64,000 nt of DNA from Channa striata (Eukaryota > Chordata > Actinopteri > Anabantiformes > Channidae), in NCBI GenBank assembly GCA_033026295.1, contig CM065189.1, forward strand, positions 1,765,851 to 1,829,850, written 5' to 3'. The notes under the pieces are model-generated. The model was not told the origin of the DNA. It did not search any database and was given only the letters and a program-made list of their open reading frames with translations. Shown in pieces: positions 46,376 through 58,290 of this stretch. Within the stretch, counting starts at the first letter, position 1. Every line of letters begins with the position of its first letter. A program made the translations under genes and the position numbers.

Positions 46376-48044
46376 GTAGGCTTCATTGGCACGTTGTTTC
46401 TACATTGTCTTTAAAGTACAAGAGGAAGGAAGTAACATTCTGTTCAGGGTCTGTGGCTTGTTTGGGACTGTAACACATAACAGGTCCATATCTATGGACC
46501 ATAGATACTTTTTTATTCATATTCATAAAGGATTGGATGTTGTGAGTTGCTTGTTAAAAACATGGTTTCATAGCAGCTATCACTGCATTTAAAAACAAGA
46601 AAACTAAAAGAAACATAAGGTTGAACTCTTTCAGTTATGACAAACAACACCAGTGGATAAACAGTTATGAATATGAATATTACTAATGACGCAGAATGTG
46701 GACAGAAAAGTGCTTTTTGCACTTCAGTATGCTTTACACTTATCGTAAAAATGAAAATCACTTATTGCTCATTAATCTACACATGACAATCTGGGCTACT
46801 CAAGAACAGTCAGACCTGAAGTCATGAAGCTGCACAAGTGTTGCCTTGATTGTTTGTTTCATTTGGTGACTATGCTGAAGGTTAATATCGTCCCAGATCC
46901 AAGTCCCAAGTCCCATGTGCTCGTTTCATATAAACCCCAACGAGTCTGTGACTTTAATCTAACCACTTTAACACAAACATCTCATTGATGGACTGCATCC
47001 TGTGGCAATTTCGCTTATCTACTCCGAGATCCTTTGGAGCTTTCTTAGAAAGAGTTCATGTTTCCTTCTCTGGCCAAGGTTGTATACATAGTTTTGGCTG
47101 GGTGAGCTACTCAAAGTCCGGATAGTTTGATATATCTTATTTCACAATAACCATGGCCATGGTGCTCGTGGGAACGAAAATGTCTAGCGAAACCTTCAAA
47201 AATCAGCTTGTGTCAAATGTAGGACCCTAAATAATCAGATGTGTACCTCTTCTGACCTGTGACCAATTAGTTCAAGTTATCCCAAGGTTTAAGAGATATT
47301 GAAAGGCATTCAAAGTAAACAAGGTCAACGTGACCACAAATTAGAGTTGCAGCAAAAGTCATAATAACAAGGGTTTTGTCACTAATTTGTTGCATAAGGA
47401 TTGATGGGGGAAAATGTCACTTTCTGTTTCAAACTGTATTATAAAATGTGCAAATGTGCAGGACAGAGTAAAGCAGCTTATTATTTTTCTTTCTTTTGAC
47501 TGAAGTTTGAACAATAGCATTAAGGTGACGTATGAGCAGGGTTGCAGTGTTTGGCATTTGGATTGTGTTATCTTTACTGTTGGAAGCAAGCGGCCCAATT
47601 TTGGGCTGGATAATTATTTGTATATGTGTGACATTAACGAGCTCGACGGCGTACTCGATCCCTGTAGGCTTGTTTCCATTCTGGGCTCCCACAGAAAATA
47701 GGCACCAGCACATTACACTAAAAATGCAAAATGATAAAAGCTGGGCACTGGGGGTCTGAGATACTTTCAAAACTTAAGGCTTTTTGCATGTGTGGCTGTA
47801 TGTGGCTTTGTGTGTGCTTAGTGAAAGTGATTTGGTTATTTGGTAAAGCCCAGATTCTGTAGCTTTGAGGGAGAGTCTTGGGGAAATACAATCTGTGAAC
47901 AACACTGAAAATGTGTGTAGAATATATTTACATGCAATTGAAAAGTAACATCATTCTCTAGACCCCTGGACAGCTACAATTGAAATCTCTGTCCTCATTG
48001 TGTTTGTCATTAGCATTTAGTGACAACTGTCCAGATGCTAGAAG
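46376..48044. other. Single-copy AT-rich sequence
   Basis: No gene. A perfect 14-bp palindrome ACCATGGCCATGGT lies at 47150-47163. 47220-47340 weakly resembles the repeat at 36490-36830. Confidence 0.35.
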
Positions 48045-48284
48045 TTGTTAGTGGTTAGCTTCTGCCTCCAGGGGGAGATCCAGAGCTCCAGGCTCTATAG
48101 GGGGTCAGAGAGGATTATCAGCTTGGCCAGGTGCTCTTTTGTGTGGAGACAAGGAAGCAGAGCAGCCCTTAGATCCAGGCTAGAGGCTCAGAGACAAGCT
48201 GAAAGGATAGGTGCAGCAGTTTATATAGCGAATTGTGGATTTAATGGAGCATATCTGCCAGCATTTTACCTTAACTGCAAATGA
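48045..48284 (+). other. 79-codon open frame, status unknown
   Basis: Open frame with a protein-like middle (QGEIQSSRLYRGSERI; SRLEAQRQAERIGAA) ending at TGA 48282-48284. A potential acceptor (ttctgcctccag, ending 48071) would put it in phase 0. No family recognised, and the sequence could be a chance frame or an unrecognised repeat. Confidence 0.15.
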
Positions 48285-48640
48285 CCTCCAGAACTTATTC
48301 CTCACTTTTCAAAAAGCAAGTGTAGTGTTTCCAACATGAAATGTGAAATCAGAATTGGGCTGCGTACATTAATTTATTACTGAATTACCATTTTTTAATT
48401 ACTGATATTTATGCTTTTTTAAAGACAAAACTGTCAGGGTGACACACATCACTACTTGTTGTGCCGAATGATGAATGTTTTTTTCTGAGTGACTTTTTTT
48501 TTAAAGCATATAAAAGGCTATAATTTTATTCCAGAGGACATTTTCTCCAAATGTCACTCTAAAGCAAGAGTTCTCTTTTCTACTCGTTAAGGCTTTCAAA
48601 AGCTGGAAGAGACCAATTGACTTTGTCCTTTCACATTCAA
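48285..48640. other. AT-rich sequence, nothing recognised
   Basis: No gene or repeat recognised. Confidence 0.4.
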
Positions 48641-48775
48641 ACCTTATCTCAAATCATATCTTCCAGCTTCTGAATAACTGAACACATCAGATCCAGGTAA
48701 TCACCAGTAGGCAGAGAAGGGGTAGTTGGAAAATAGAGCAGGGGTCCTTAGGAATTAGAACTGAGAACCACTAAT
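48640..48775 (+). mobile_element. hAT-type MITE end fragment
   Basis: 'atccaggtaatcaccagtag', 'agaaggggtagttggaaaat', 'agcaggggtccttaggaatt', 'agaactgagaaccact' reproduces the right half of common teleost hAT-like MITEs, which end '...ggagttgagaaccactg'. The left half is not found. Confidence 0.45.
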
Positions 48776-49041
48776 TTAGAATATCTTTGACCAAAGGCTC
48801 TACTCCTGTATGGCCTTGAACAGGAGAAGTGGTTCGTTATAGGTTAGTTAATGGATGTTATTTTTAATGTAAATTAAAAAAGGAGGCTTCCAATAGATGC
48901 AGTACACAGTACCAGTACCAGCCAATGTCCTGCTGTGGCATTTTCTAAAAGGTCAGTCAATCAAATAGTTGTGTAGTAGTTACAGTCATAGTTTTGATGT
49001 TGTCTGCGTTTGTTTTGCAAACCTCTGGATCATTAAAGTCA
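48776..49041. other. Single-copy sequence, nothing recognised
   Basis: No gene or repeat recognised. Confidence 0.4.
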
Positions 49042-51330
49042 ATTAAATTCAAATTTATTTATATTGCGCCAATTCACAACAAAGTCATCTCAAGGCATTT
49101 TACATAATAGTCATTTAGAGAAAACCCAACAACAACAGTGGAGAGGAAAAACTCCCTTTAACGGAAGAAACCTCCAGCAGAACCAGGCTTGGGGTGAATG
49201 ACCATCTGCCTTGACCGGTTGGGCTGAGTGGAAAACTTTGGGCAGGTTGGTAGGACAAAAGTCCCGGACACCTGAAGACAGGGACAGAGAGAGGGAGAAG
49301 CACAACTATGAGAGAAAGAAGACACAGAGTTAATGTCCCACAGTGGTGACATATAAATGTGGGCTGAGAGGAGGAAAGTGTCTCAGTGCATCAGGGGTTG
49401 GTCACCCAGCAGTCTGAGGCTATAGTAGCAGGACTAGAAGTAACTATAAGGTTTTGAGCCAAGTCTTCAAAGTAGAGCGTGTGTCTGCTTCCCAAATCTG
49501 GACTGGGAGCTGGTTCCACAGGAGAGGAGCTTAATAGCTAAAGACTCTGCCTCCCATCTACTTTTGGAAAGTCTGGGAACCACAAGTAGGCCTGCATTTT
49601 GGGACCGAAGTAGTCTATTAGGATGATGTGTTACTAGGAGATCTTTGAGATAGGATGGAGGTAAGAGGAAGGGTTTTAAATTCAATTCTGCAGTAAATGG
49701 GAAGCCAATGGAGAGAAGCTAATGAAGGTGAAATATGAACTCTCTTACCAATCCCAGTCAGTAATCTTGCTGCAGCATTTTGGATTAATTGGAGGCTTTT
49801 TAGAGAGTTACTGGGGCAGCCTGAAAGTAGAGAATTACAGTAGTCCAATCTAGAAGTAACAAATGCATGGACCAGTTTTTCAGCATCGCTTTGAGACAGG
49901 ATGCTCCTAATTTTGGCAATGTTCTGTAGGTGGAAGAAGGCTGTTCTAGAGATTTGTTTTATGTGTGAGGTAAATGACAAATCCTGGTCAAAAATGACTC
50001 AGAGATTCCTTGCAGTACTACTGGGGGTCAGAGTCATGTCATTTAAAGTAGCGATATGGCTAGAAAACATGTCTCTTAGACTTTTAGGCCCAAACGTAAT
50101 AACTTCAGTTTTATCTGAGTTTAGAAGAAGGAAATTATGTCATCCAGTCCCTTATGTCTTTTAGACATGTTTGTAGTTTGATATTGATTAGTTTCATCAG
50201 GTTTCATAGAAGGTTATAACTGCGTGTCGTAGAAATTGAAATTTATAGATTTTTTTCCTGTTAATGTTGCCTAGAGAAGACATATATAGAGTAATTAGAG
50301 TATTAGAATATTAGAGTATTAGTCCTAACACAGAGCCTTGTGGAATTCCATAACTAACTTTTGTGCACGTAGATGATTCAGAACTAGTATAGAGACAAGT
50401 CCGTTATCTGAAGCCAGAAGAAGATCGTTGGTGACTTTAATCAGTGCGGTTTCTGTGCTATGACAAACTCTAAATCCTGACTGAAATTCTTCAAACAAGT
50501 CGTTTCTGTGCAGGTGGTCACATAATTGCTTTACAACTACTTTTTCAAGTATTTTAGAAATAAAGGGGAGATTGGATATTGGTCTGTAATTGGCTAAGAC
50601 ACCTGGATCCAGACTAGGTTTTTTAAGTAGAGGTTTGATTACAGCTACCTAATAAGCCTTTGGTACATATCCTGTTTGTAAAGATAGATTAATGATATCT
50701 AATACGAACGTGTCTAATAAGGGTAGTGCATCTTTGAGCAGTCTAACTGGAATAGGGTCTAGCAGACATGTCGTTGGTTTAGATGCCATAATAGTTGAAG
50801 TTAACTCAGCAAGGTCTACGGGCACAAAACAGTCTAAAAGGGACTGAGGACTTACTGATGATTCTAATTCTGTTGTATTTGTGGGGAGGGTCTGGTGAAT
50901 TTTTTTTCTAATAGCTACGATTTTATTTGTGAAGAAAGTCTTGAAGTCATTGCTGCATAGCGTTGAGGGAATACTAGTCTCAACTGAACTATGGCTCTTA
51001 GTCAGCCTGGCTACAGTGCTGAAAAGAAACCGAGGGTTTTTCTTGTTTTCCTCTATTAGTGATGATTAATATGCTGTTCTGGCTTTACGGAGGCAAATTT
51101 GTATAAGTATAAAATCTTTTTCCAGGCTAAGCGTGATTCTTGTGAATGAGTGGAACGCCACTTCCTTTCCAGTTTTCGTGAAACCTGCTTTAAATTGCGG
51201 GTTTCTGTTTGGAGATCCCGTCTTCCAGTTAACTTCCTTCTTCATCGGTGGACCTGTCTCACAGTGACACCGTGTTTGTTTACCTGCAGACCTGATTTCC
51301 AACACTTCTTTTTACATTTGGCTTAATTAC
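49042..51330 (-). mobile_element. L2-clade (Maui-like) LINE, antisense and defective
   Basis: Minus-strand translation in pieces gives, from 5' to 3': NPRFLFSTVARLTK (50999-51039), NDFKTFFTNKI (about 50930-50960), LLDPIPVRLLKD (about 50720-50765), ANYRPISNLPF (50562-50594), FEEFQSGFR (about 50470-50495), NFLLLNSDKTEV (50102-50137), FTSHIKQIS (49951-49977), SRLDYCNSLLSG (49819-49854), LHWLP (about 49698-49712) and SQNAGLLVVPR (about 49580-49612). These are the landmarks of L2-type reverse transcriptase. The catalytic core (LDLSAAFDT to YADD) is absent: 50160-50390 holds other teleost-repeat text instead. Stops and frameshifts are present. The 3' end is the typical 'aatttatttatattgcgcc' in antisense. 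5'-truncated. Confidence 0.88.
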
Positions 51331-51404
51331 CTTAGGATTCCAGGTTCTTACCAAGGTTCTGCATATAAATCTATCGTAAGCACTGGTCTTCAGCGTCAGT
51401 CGTC
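51331..51404. other. Junction between two LINE fragments
   Basis: Short spacer; nothing recognised. Confidence 0.3.
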
Positions 51405-51640
51405 TTAAAGCAGCCGGACCAGTCAGACTCCCAGAGTGTGCCGTCATGAAACCACTGCACTGACGAGCTAGAAAATGTTCTTAAATATCACACTGGGCAA
51501 TGCAGTTATCCCCACATGGTTCAAGTCCACAGTCATCATCCCGGTGACTAAGAAGTGTCCTCTGTGCTGTCTGAATGACTATTCCCACACAGCACTCACA
51601 CACATGATGAAGTGATGCAATAGCTGTGTGACTGTCACAG
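51405..51640 (+). mobile_element. LINE reverse-transcriptase fragment, plus strand
   Basis: Plus frames read KAAGP (near 51405), then NAVIPTWFKSTVIIPVTKK and LNDYSHTALTHMMK (51500-51613). This corresponds to the RT motif 'IPTCFK.. IIPVPKK..LNDYRPVALT..MK' of a teleost LINE family different from the L2 copy beside it, and plausibly the same family as 43607-45056. Only this ~80-residue part is kept. The Arg of DYRP is changed to Ser-His. Confidence 0.6.
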
Positions 51641-52243
51641 TAGGTTACTAACACACACATCTTGTCCAGAGGCTGCAGGGTTGGAAACCACACCGAGGTG
51701 CTATCCTGCACCCAGTCGGAAACCCTCAAATTCCAGCTCAAATGTTTCTACTTGTAGAAACCCCACTGAAAATGAGGGCATTAGCCTTCCTTCAATCTCG
51801 GGGGCTATAACCACTGATGGGGGGGCCAAACCGAAACAGGAAGTCTCATCTCTCACTCAAAAATATTGCAAATATGCATTCAAGCACAGACGTGTCATTT
51901 TTCAACCACAGAATTCGAAGAACAGAAAAAATGCGGTATACTAGGGGCACCCTACAAGACAGGGGAAGAAAAAAGGGAAGCAAAAAGAAATCAAGTCAAT
52001 AGATACAGAGTGAAAAGAGAGGCACAGGGTGGATGTCTAGATTTTATAGCATGATTCAGCTGTACATCAGCTAGAACTCAGTGCTCAGGATTAGCCATCT
52101 TGTTCATCCTGGTAAACAGAAAGGATGATAATAATATCGATGGATATTATAGATGGATGTTTGTTCCTAAAGCTTTTTTGAAAGTCCTTGAGCCTGCAAC
52201 ACACACCCTCAACCACACAGACCATCCACATAGGTGTAAATGT
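51641..52243. other. Single-copy or unrecognised sequence
   Basis: Open frame 51681-51944 (plus) has no recognisable domain. No other feature. Confidence 0.35.
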
Positions 52244-53291
52244 GTCATTCGTGAGTGATTCTTTCAGTTTGAATTAATCTTTCATATGACTTGGGAGTAA
52301 TGAGTCCTCTCAGTGAGTGATTTGTTCATTTTCGTGCAGTACCTTCTCTCGCCACATGGCAGCAGCTGCATAAGCTCAGTCAGCGGTACAAGAAACAGAA
52401 ATGATTTGATCACGACTCACTCAACCGTGCATCCGTCCTCGGGTCCTTGTTCTTTTTTCACATGACAGCCAGGCTGCTCCGGCTCTGTGGCGAGCAGGAA
52501 GTACTACAGTTCTCTCACAACTCGTTCATACAAATCGTTACAGATCGTTCTTTTGTTCATTTGTCACTTGACAGCCATCAAGTCACTGTCGCGCTGTTAA
52601 ACAACGATGGCAGAGAGGATACAGGACAAGTCACTTTATTGTTGTGTGTATTTGCTTTGTTAGGTTTTCACATGGTTTGAATTGCTTGTGGTAGTTTGTG
52701 TATAATAACTTGATGAACGAAGTGAACGAAATGACTCAAAATAATTCGTTCAATTTACTAGAGAGAAGACACAGTGTCTACTTAGAGAGTTAAAGATCCA
52801 AGTCAGTCAAAAGAATCAAATTTCCCATGTCCACACATGGTATTGCCAGTCATGTTTTGACCATGATATTGAGTTGTCGGTTTGAATTAGCCATGTTGGG
52901 GACAAAAGCAGTATGGTGTGTGTGTGTGTAGCCTAGCATAAAAGACAAATTATTATTTAACAGTGCGACAGTGACTCTCATGAAAGAAAGAACAATACGT
53001 GACGATCCGGATGAAAGACTTGTGAAAGAACTGTAGTACTTGCTGTTTGCCACGGAGCGGCCTGGCTGTCATGTGACAAAAGAGCGAGGACCCGAGGACG
53101 GATGCACAGCTCACTGAGTCGTGAACCAATCCTTTCTGTTACCTGTTCTGCTGATTGAGCTTATGCAGCTGTTGCCATGTTTCGAGAGAAGGTACTGCAG
53201 GAAACTGAATGAATCGCTCACTGAGAGGACTCATTACTCCCAAGTCATATGCAAGATTCGTTCGCATCAAACGAATCACTCATGAACGATA
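52244..53291. mobile_element. Long inverted-repeat (fold-back) element
   Basis: Left arm 52245-52605 and right arm 52951-53291 are reverse complements of roughly 340-360 bp at high identity. Examples: gacttgggagtaatgagtcc / ggactcattactcccaagtc; gcatccgtcctcgggtcc / ggacccgaggacggatgc; cacatgacagccaggc / gcctggctgtcatgtg. Ends are tcattcgtgagtgattc / gaatcactcatgaacga. The ~345-bp centre is not inverted. No transposase frame. Probably a non-autonomous DNA transposon; the family is not identified. Confidence 0.85.
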
Positions 53292-53969
53292 CATTACTAA
53301 TCCTAATCTGTGGGTGTAAAGGCCAAAAGACTCTTACAGACTCTCCTGTGCCACAGTGCACATGTGAACATTTACAGGACGTGCCTCAGCAGATCTTTAT
53401 GCCGTGTCTGAGCAGCAGTGGCTGCATAATATGGGCCAGTGGGACACTGTCCCCATTCAATTATCCAGAGAAAAAACGGCAAATTTCAGATGCTAAAAAG
53501 AAATGTAGATTCCAAAACTAATTATAAGGTAAATACTGACAATGGTGTGCTAAATTTTACTTGAACTATATTTAGAACCCTTTTAAATGTAAATGACCAC
53601 TGTACACACCCAAATCCAAAATGTAGCTCTAAGGTTCTGTATAAAGCTGCTTTTATGCAAACACACCACCTATGAGGACAAAGATTAATAAAAAAAAACT
53701 CAAACAAACCTACTAGGGAAAATACAGTTTCAATGGTAAATACTTGTAATGAATAACAGTTAATCTGTAATTCACACAATTTGAATGCCCTAAATCTTTA
53801 GTCTGTAGGTGTGCTGTACCAGGCTAAAACCGACGAGAAACACACCACACCAACCACAACAGCACCTTTCTGAATATTTAAAATCCACGGGGAAAAATAA
53901 CTGTAGACTTCTCGGGAAACTTTGATTAAAAGATGAGGTGGTATCACCCCCAGTCGGGGTTTGGTGGTT
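53292..53969. other. Single-copy sequence, nothing recognised
   Basis: The frame 53249-53521 starts inside the fold-back element and has no domain. Confidence 0.4.
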
Positions 53970-54030
53970 TAGGCCCCAGCCCCGCAACCCTGAACACGAT
54001 AGGTGGTTAAAGATAACAGACGGACGTTTA
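53970..54030 (+). mobile_element. LINE/SINE 3'-tail fragment
   Basis: 'ggccccagccccgcaaccct' + 'gaacacgataggtggttaaa' + 'gataacagacgga' follows the common teleost tail 'ccccgcgaccctgaacaggataagcggttaagaaaatggatgga'. Confidence 0.5.
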
Positions 54031-54229
54031 GTTCTGTAAAGACTCTATTCCTATGTGACTCTCAGAAAGCTAAAAGTCTGCACGTGAGAGCAGGATGATA
54101 TTTATGGTACTCGTTGTTTTTACTTTATTAAATAAGAAACAGAAAGCAAAGCTCCCCGACACTCGCCTGGTGATTTACGACACCTGCACTGTCTCCCTTA
54201 CACTCGGGGAGACTCTGTTGAACTCGCTC

Positions 54230-54880
54230 AGCTGCTAAGATGTCTGCTCTCCATCACTGCTGTGGGCGACAGCTGAAACCAGCTCCATGAATAGTGATGC
54301 AGCCATCGCTTTGTCTGCGACGCATTTCACATTAACTGGCCGTTTCAGGCTCAGATTGACTTTAATTGGAAAGAGTAAGACCGAAAACACAGAAAGGAGG
54401 GAAGGAGGCTAGAAAGAATAGCAATGAAGTTGTGAAAAACTCTTAACAAAAGTGGCTTGTACCTACGGGTATGTGTTTGTAAAAGTGCCTCGCCTGAAAC
54501 CTGCATGGCACTCCATAAGTCCTCCGACCTCTGTGGCCAAATCGGCCTTTTGTCCCACAGAACCATTTGCTGTAATAATGCCAGCCGTGTCCGGCAATTG
54601 CACACCTTTTGGCAGCAGCCCGCAAAATGGCAGATACAGTTGCCTATGACTAAAATCGTTTAAACGTAGCAGGTTGAAAATCGCTGCTTCCTCAGCATCG
54701 CATCACGTGTCACAATACAACAGCAGCTGCAGTAGTTTTACTGATGCATTTCCATCTTCAGTGCAGTTCCGCCCTAATGAGGCGGCTGGTACAAATGACC
54801 TACATAGTCTTCGTCTACAGGCGGACAGTCCCATCTCACTGCCGCGTGACAGTCTTGTTTCCTTGTGGATATTGATTTAC
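54230..54880. promoter_or_regulatory. Enhancer-like repeat-free block
   Basis: Contains tgaatagtgatgcagccatc, cgcatttcacattaactggc, gattgactttaattggaaag, tgctgtaataatgccagcc and ccgccctaatgaggcggctg. Repeat-free, balanced composition, both strands partly open. Composition-based suggestion of conserved non-coding DNA. Confidence 0.4.
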
Positions 54881-56152
54881 AGCTGGAAAAAATATCTTGG
54901 CAAAAGTAAAATTCTGTAGGAAAGGTTGGAGGAAAAATGAGTGTGGGAGCTGTGTTCACTGTGACCTCTGTGGAAACAGCAAAATAAAGAGATAATAGTG
55001 ACGGGGTCATATTTCTGTCATTGTTTTCTTCCTTTTTCACTTTCCTTCCTCCTCACGGAAAAATCCAACCGATGACAACTTTATTAACCTGAGACTGATT
55101 TATTCAGTGATGCACTTCATTTTGGAAATGGATGCTTGTATTTTAAAAGGACAGGAACACTATCACTCTTTTAGATTGTTTGTTGCGTTGTTGGATTTTC
55201 TCGCCTCCTTCCTCCATCTCCTTCTCTCACTTTTTCTTCCTTGTCATTATTTCTGAAAAGGTGGGTGCTACGTATAAATCCAAAAGGTTGTCATAAATGT
55301 GCCCCCCCCCCCTTGTTTCTTCTCAGACCTGTGGAGTTGAGCACCTACTCCATCAAAGTGATTACCCAGGCAGAGTGTGTTGAGCTTACACTCCATTTGA
55401 CCTGCTCCAAACCACATCTGAGGGGTCTTCAAACCGTATAAGTCTTTTTTTAGAGAGTTATAGAAACATCCCACAGCAATTCGTGACCGCACACACCATA
55501 CACCTGCACCTCACTTTAAAGCACTCTTTGTACTCTGCCGACGAAATATACAGGAAGTTCTAGTTGTGGGGGTTGATGGGGGGGCACCAGTGACATCTCC
55601 TCGCTATTAATGTTTCTGGGATGGATTGTTTCAGTTTGGGCCAATTCACAGCCCCACCTTCCTGCCTCACAAACACCTTCAAAGGCTCACCTGACAGGGC
55701 AGGGATGAAAGGCAGGAGGCGGTGGGAGGTGTGAAGAGGCAGTGAGTGCTGCGTGAAAGGCTCTGCACACGAACTGAGAGACGAATTAGGACACGAGGAC
55801 AGGAAGTAAATGGAGAGGTCTGAGTGCGACGTGGCTCAGAGGGTTATGTGTTTTAATAGTGTGTGTGCAGGCTCGTGGCTGATTCTGGGAACACTAATGA
55901 GCTGAAACTTGGAGCATTCATCCACCGAAACAGATTGATTATCTTATGAATCAGTTTTGGGGTAAATATCACTCTAAAGCTGCTACAGGTATTTGTACAA
56001 TATAGGGACTGAAATGTGAGCAAAATGAAAAAGGAAACATAGAATTTGGTTTGTGTAAACAAGCAAAATAAGAAAACGTGAAAAAAATATGAATGCTGGC
56101 AATGCAGCAGTGAAATCAAGTTTATCACTTGTGTGAAGTCATGGCCATCAGC
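54881..56152. other. Single-copy sequence, nothing recognised
   Basis: A long C run lies near 55301-55312. 55590-55850 is GC-rich and repeat-free. No gene. Confidence 0.4.
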
Positions 56153-57330
56153 TACAGCGCGTTAAAAAAGTTTTCACCCTCCTTCACCGTTTTCGTGTTT
56201 TGTTAAGTTACAACCTGGAGCTGAAATGAATTGATTTACATGTGATTTTTATTTGATTTATCACAAAATATTTTTTTTTTGTTTACACAGCAAACAAAAT
56301 AAGACAAACTGAAAACTTGACTGTAACTATCCCCCCCCGGTCTTAATGTTCTGTAAAACCCCCTCTTCTGTCTCTGTGAACTTAGCACATCTGGCCACAG
56401 GGATTTTTGCCCATTCTTCCCGTCTGGACGGGTTTTGCTGGTATACAACAGTCTTTAAGTCAGTCCATGGATTGCCTGTTGGATTGAGCTCTGGGCTTTG
56501 ACTGGGAAATCCCGACAAATTTAAATTTGGTCTCTCCCTAAACCAACTGGTTGTTACTTTAGCAGTGGACGATTGTCGATTGTAACCAGTTTCCCAGTAC
56601 CTGCTCATGAAAAATATATGCTGCCACCAACATGCTTCATCGTGGGGGATGAGAGGTGTTGGGCTTGCAGCAGTCACCTCATCGGACCACAGTACGTTCT
56701 TCCCGATGTTTGGGCGGTCTCTCTTTCCTCTTGTCACTCTTCCATAAAGTCCAGCTCTGTGTAATGTACGGCTGATAGTGGTTCTGTGGATGGACACGCC
56801 GATCGCCGATTCTTCTTCAGGTTTGTTGTTGGTGTTTTGGACCCTTCTCCAATAAATGCCCTCTTTGTGAGGGTGGGCGTTCTCTTGGCAAGTTTAGGGT
56901 GGTTTACTTTGCTGTGATGGATTTAGTGTTGGTTTGTGGTATATTGGAAGTTTTAGATATGTTTTGGTCACCCAGCACTGTAAAGTTTGTTTGACGAGCT
57001 CCTCGTCTTTATCGTGCTGCTCGCTCAATGATGAACCTTTTGCTCAGTGGAGTTGCCGTGTCGTTGGGTCTGTGTGCTCAGACGACGTGACTCCTTAAAC
57101 GTATCGGTAACACCAGAACAAATTTAGAAGCTTCATAAGAAAGGGAGTGAATGCAATTGCACATAGAGATTTTTAGTTTTTTATTTTGTAGAATTTAAAA
57201 AATATATAATTAGTATAATTTTACTTCATCAACTTCGACTTTTTTGTGTAGATCCACTACATAAAGCCCCCCCCCAAAAACAAAATGTGTAAAAAGCAAA
57301 GCAGGGTGAATACTTTCTCATGATATTGTA
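56153..57330 (-). mobile_element. Tc1/mariner transposon with decayed transposase
   Basis: Ends: TACAGCGCGTTAAAAAAGTT (56153) and its diverged inverse ggtgaatactttctcatgat / attgta (to 57330), each flanked by the expected TA. About 1.18 kb, normal for this type. The minus frame 56327-56797 keeps SIHRTTISRTLHRAGLYGR (HTH region end), NVLWSDE (first catalytic D region), QSPELNP (second acidic region, D replaced by E) and EEWAKIPV-RCAK near the C-terminus. About 60 residues of the catalytic centre are missing or scrambled, and the N-terminal third is out of frame, so it is inactive. Confidence 0.88.
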
Positions 57331-58290
57331 CAGAAAGTCGGAGTCAAGCTGCATGTGGGATCCTCTTTCTTACACAGAATTCCATTTAAACTGTCTAAAA
57401 TGTGCTTGAGTAAAGTTATATTATTTTTAGCAGTGCGGCAAGATGTTCCCCAAATAACCCTGCCAATTAAATTTGGCTTTTCTATCAATACATGCCCAGG
57501 CTCAACATATTTTTGGGAAAATACTCAAATGAAATGGTTGTATAACTGGTGATCCTCCAACTTTTGACATTTTAGATTCCTGCTGTGGCCCCAAACCTCC
57601 CACTGAGCATCTCCTTCAGCAGCTTCGGCAGCACACACACAAAAAGCTTTCAGTTTTAACCACATGACAAAGAGCAACTTCTTAGTAGATTCACTATTAT
57701 TTTAACCTTTTGACTGTTTCTGCAAATATGTTATATAACACTGCACCAGTGGCTCATGAACCAGGGTTTAGAGCAACACGTCAACTAAAATTAACTCTGA
57801 TCGTGTAGTTTGATTAGATCCCTCTTGTCCTAGGTCTGCACCTTTTTGGTCCAAAGTACGATTGTCTTTCAGATGCTTAGTTTACACAGTGTATGGCCTT
57901 CATGTCCATATACAAAAATTTGCCAAAACATTGATACTGGTGGTCTTAAAAATGTCATGGAGGAGAAGGATCAGCGTGTCCGCATGGAGCAGTCTGCAGC
58001 TACTCATCCCCATCCACAGCTACATGTGATACGTGCAAACCTGCAAATGCACCAACTCAGTTGTCAGTACTAAGCAATTTATCTAATTTATCTAAGTTTA
58101 GGTACTTTAAACTCTACTGTTTATTGCAAAACATATGCAGGAATTAATTTTAAAAAAGTAAGGGTCAGGGAGCATGATTGGAAGAGATGGACCTGATTTT
58201 AACCACTTTATGTGCTGACAAGCCGTTAACAGACAATGAAACTTCAGCCTTAATTAGTTCAGAATATGTTTTATAAATCCCTGTCATATT
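57331..58290. other. Single-copy sequence, nothing recognised
   Basis: 57570-57650 has an enhancer-like look. Frames at 57355-57552 and 57846-58073 have no domain. Confidence 0.35.
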
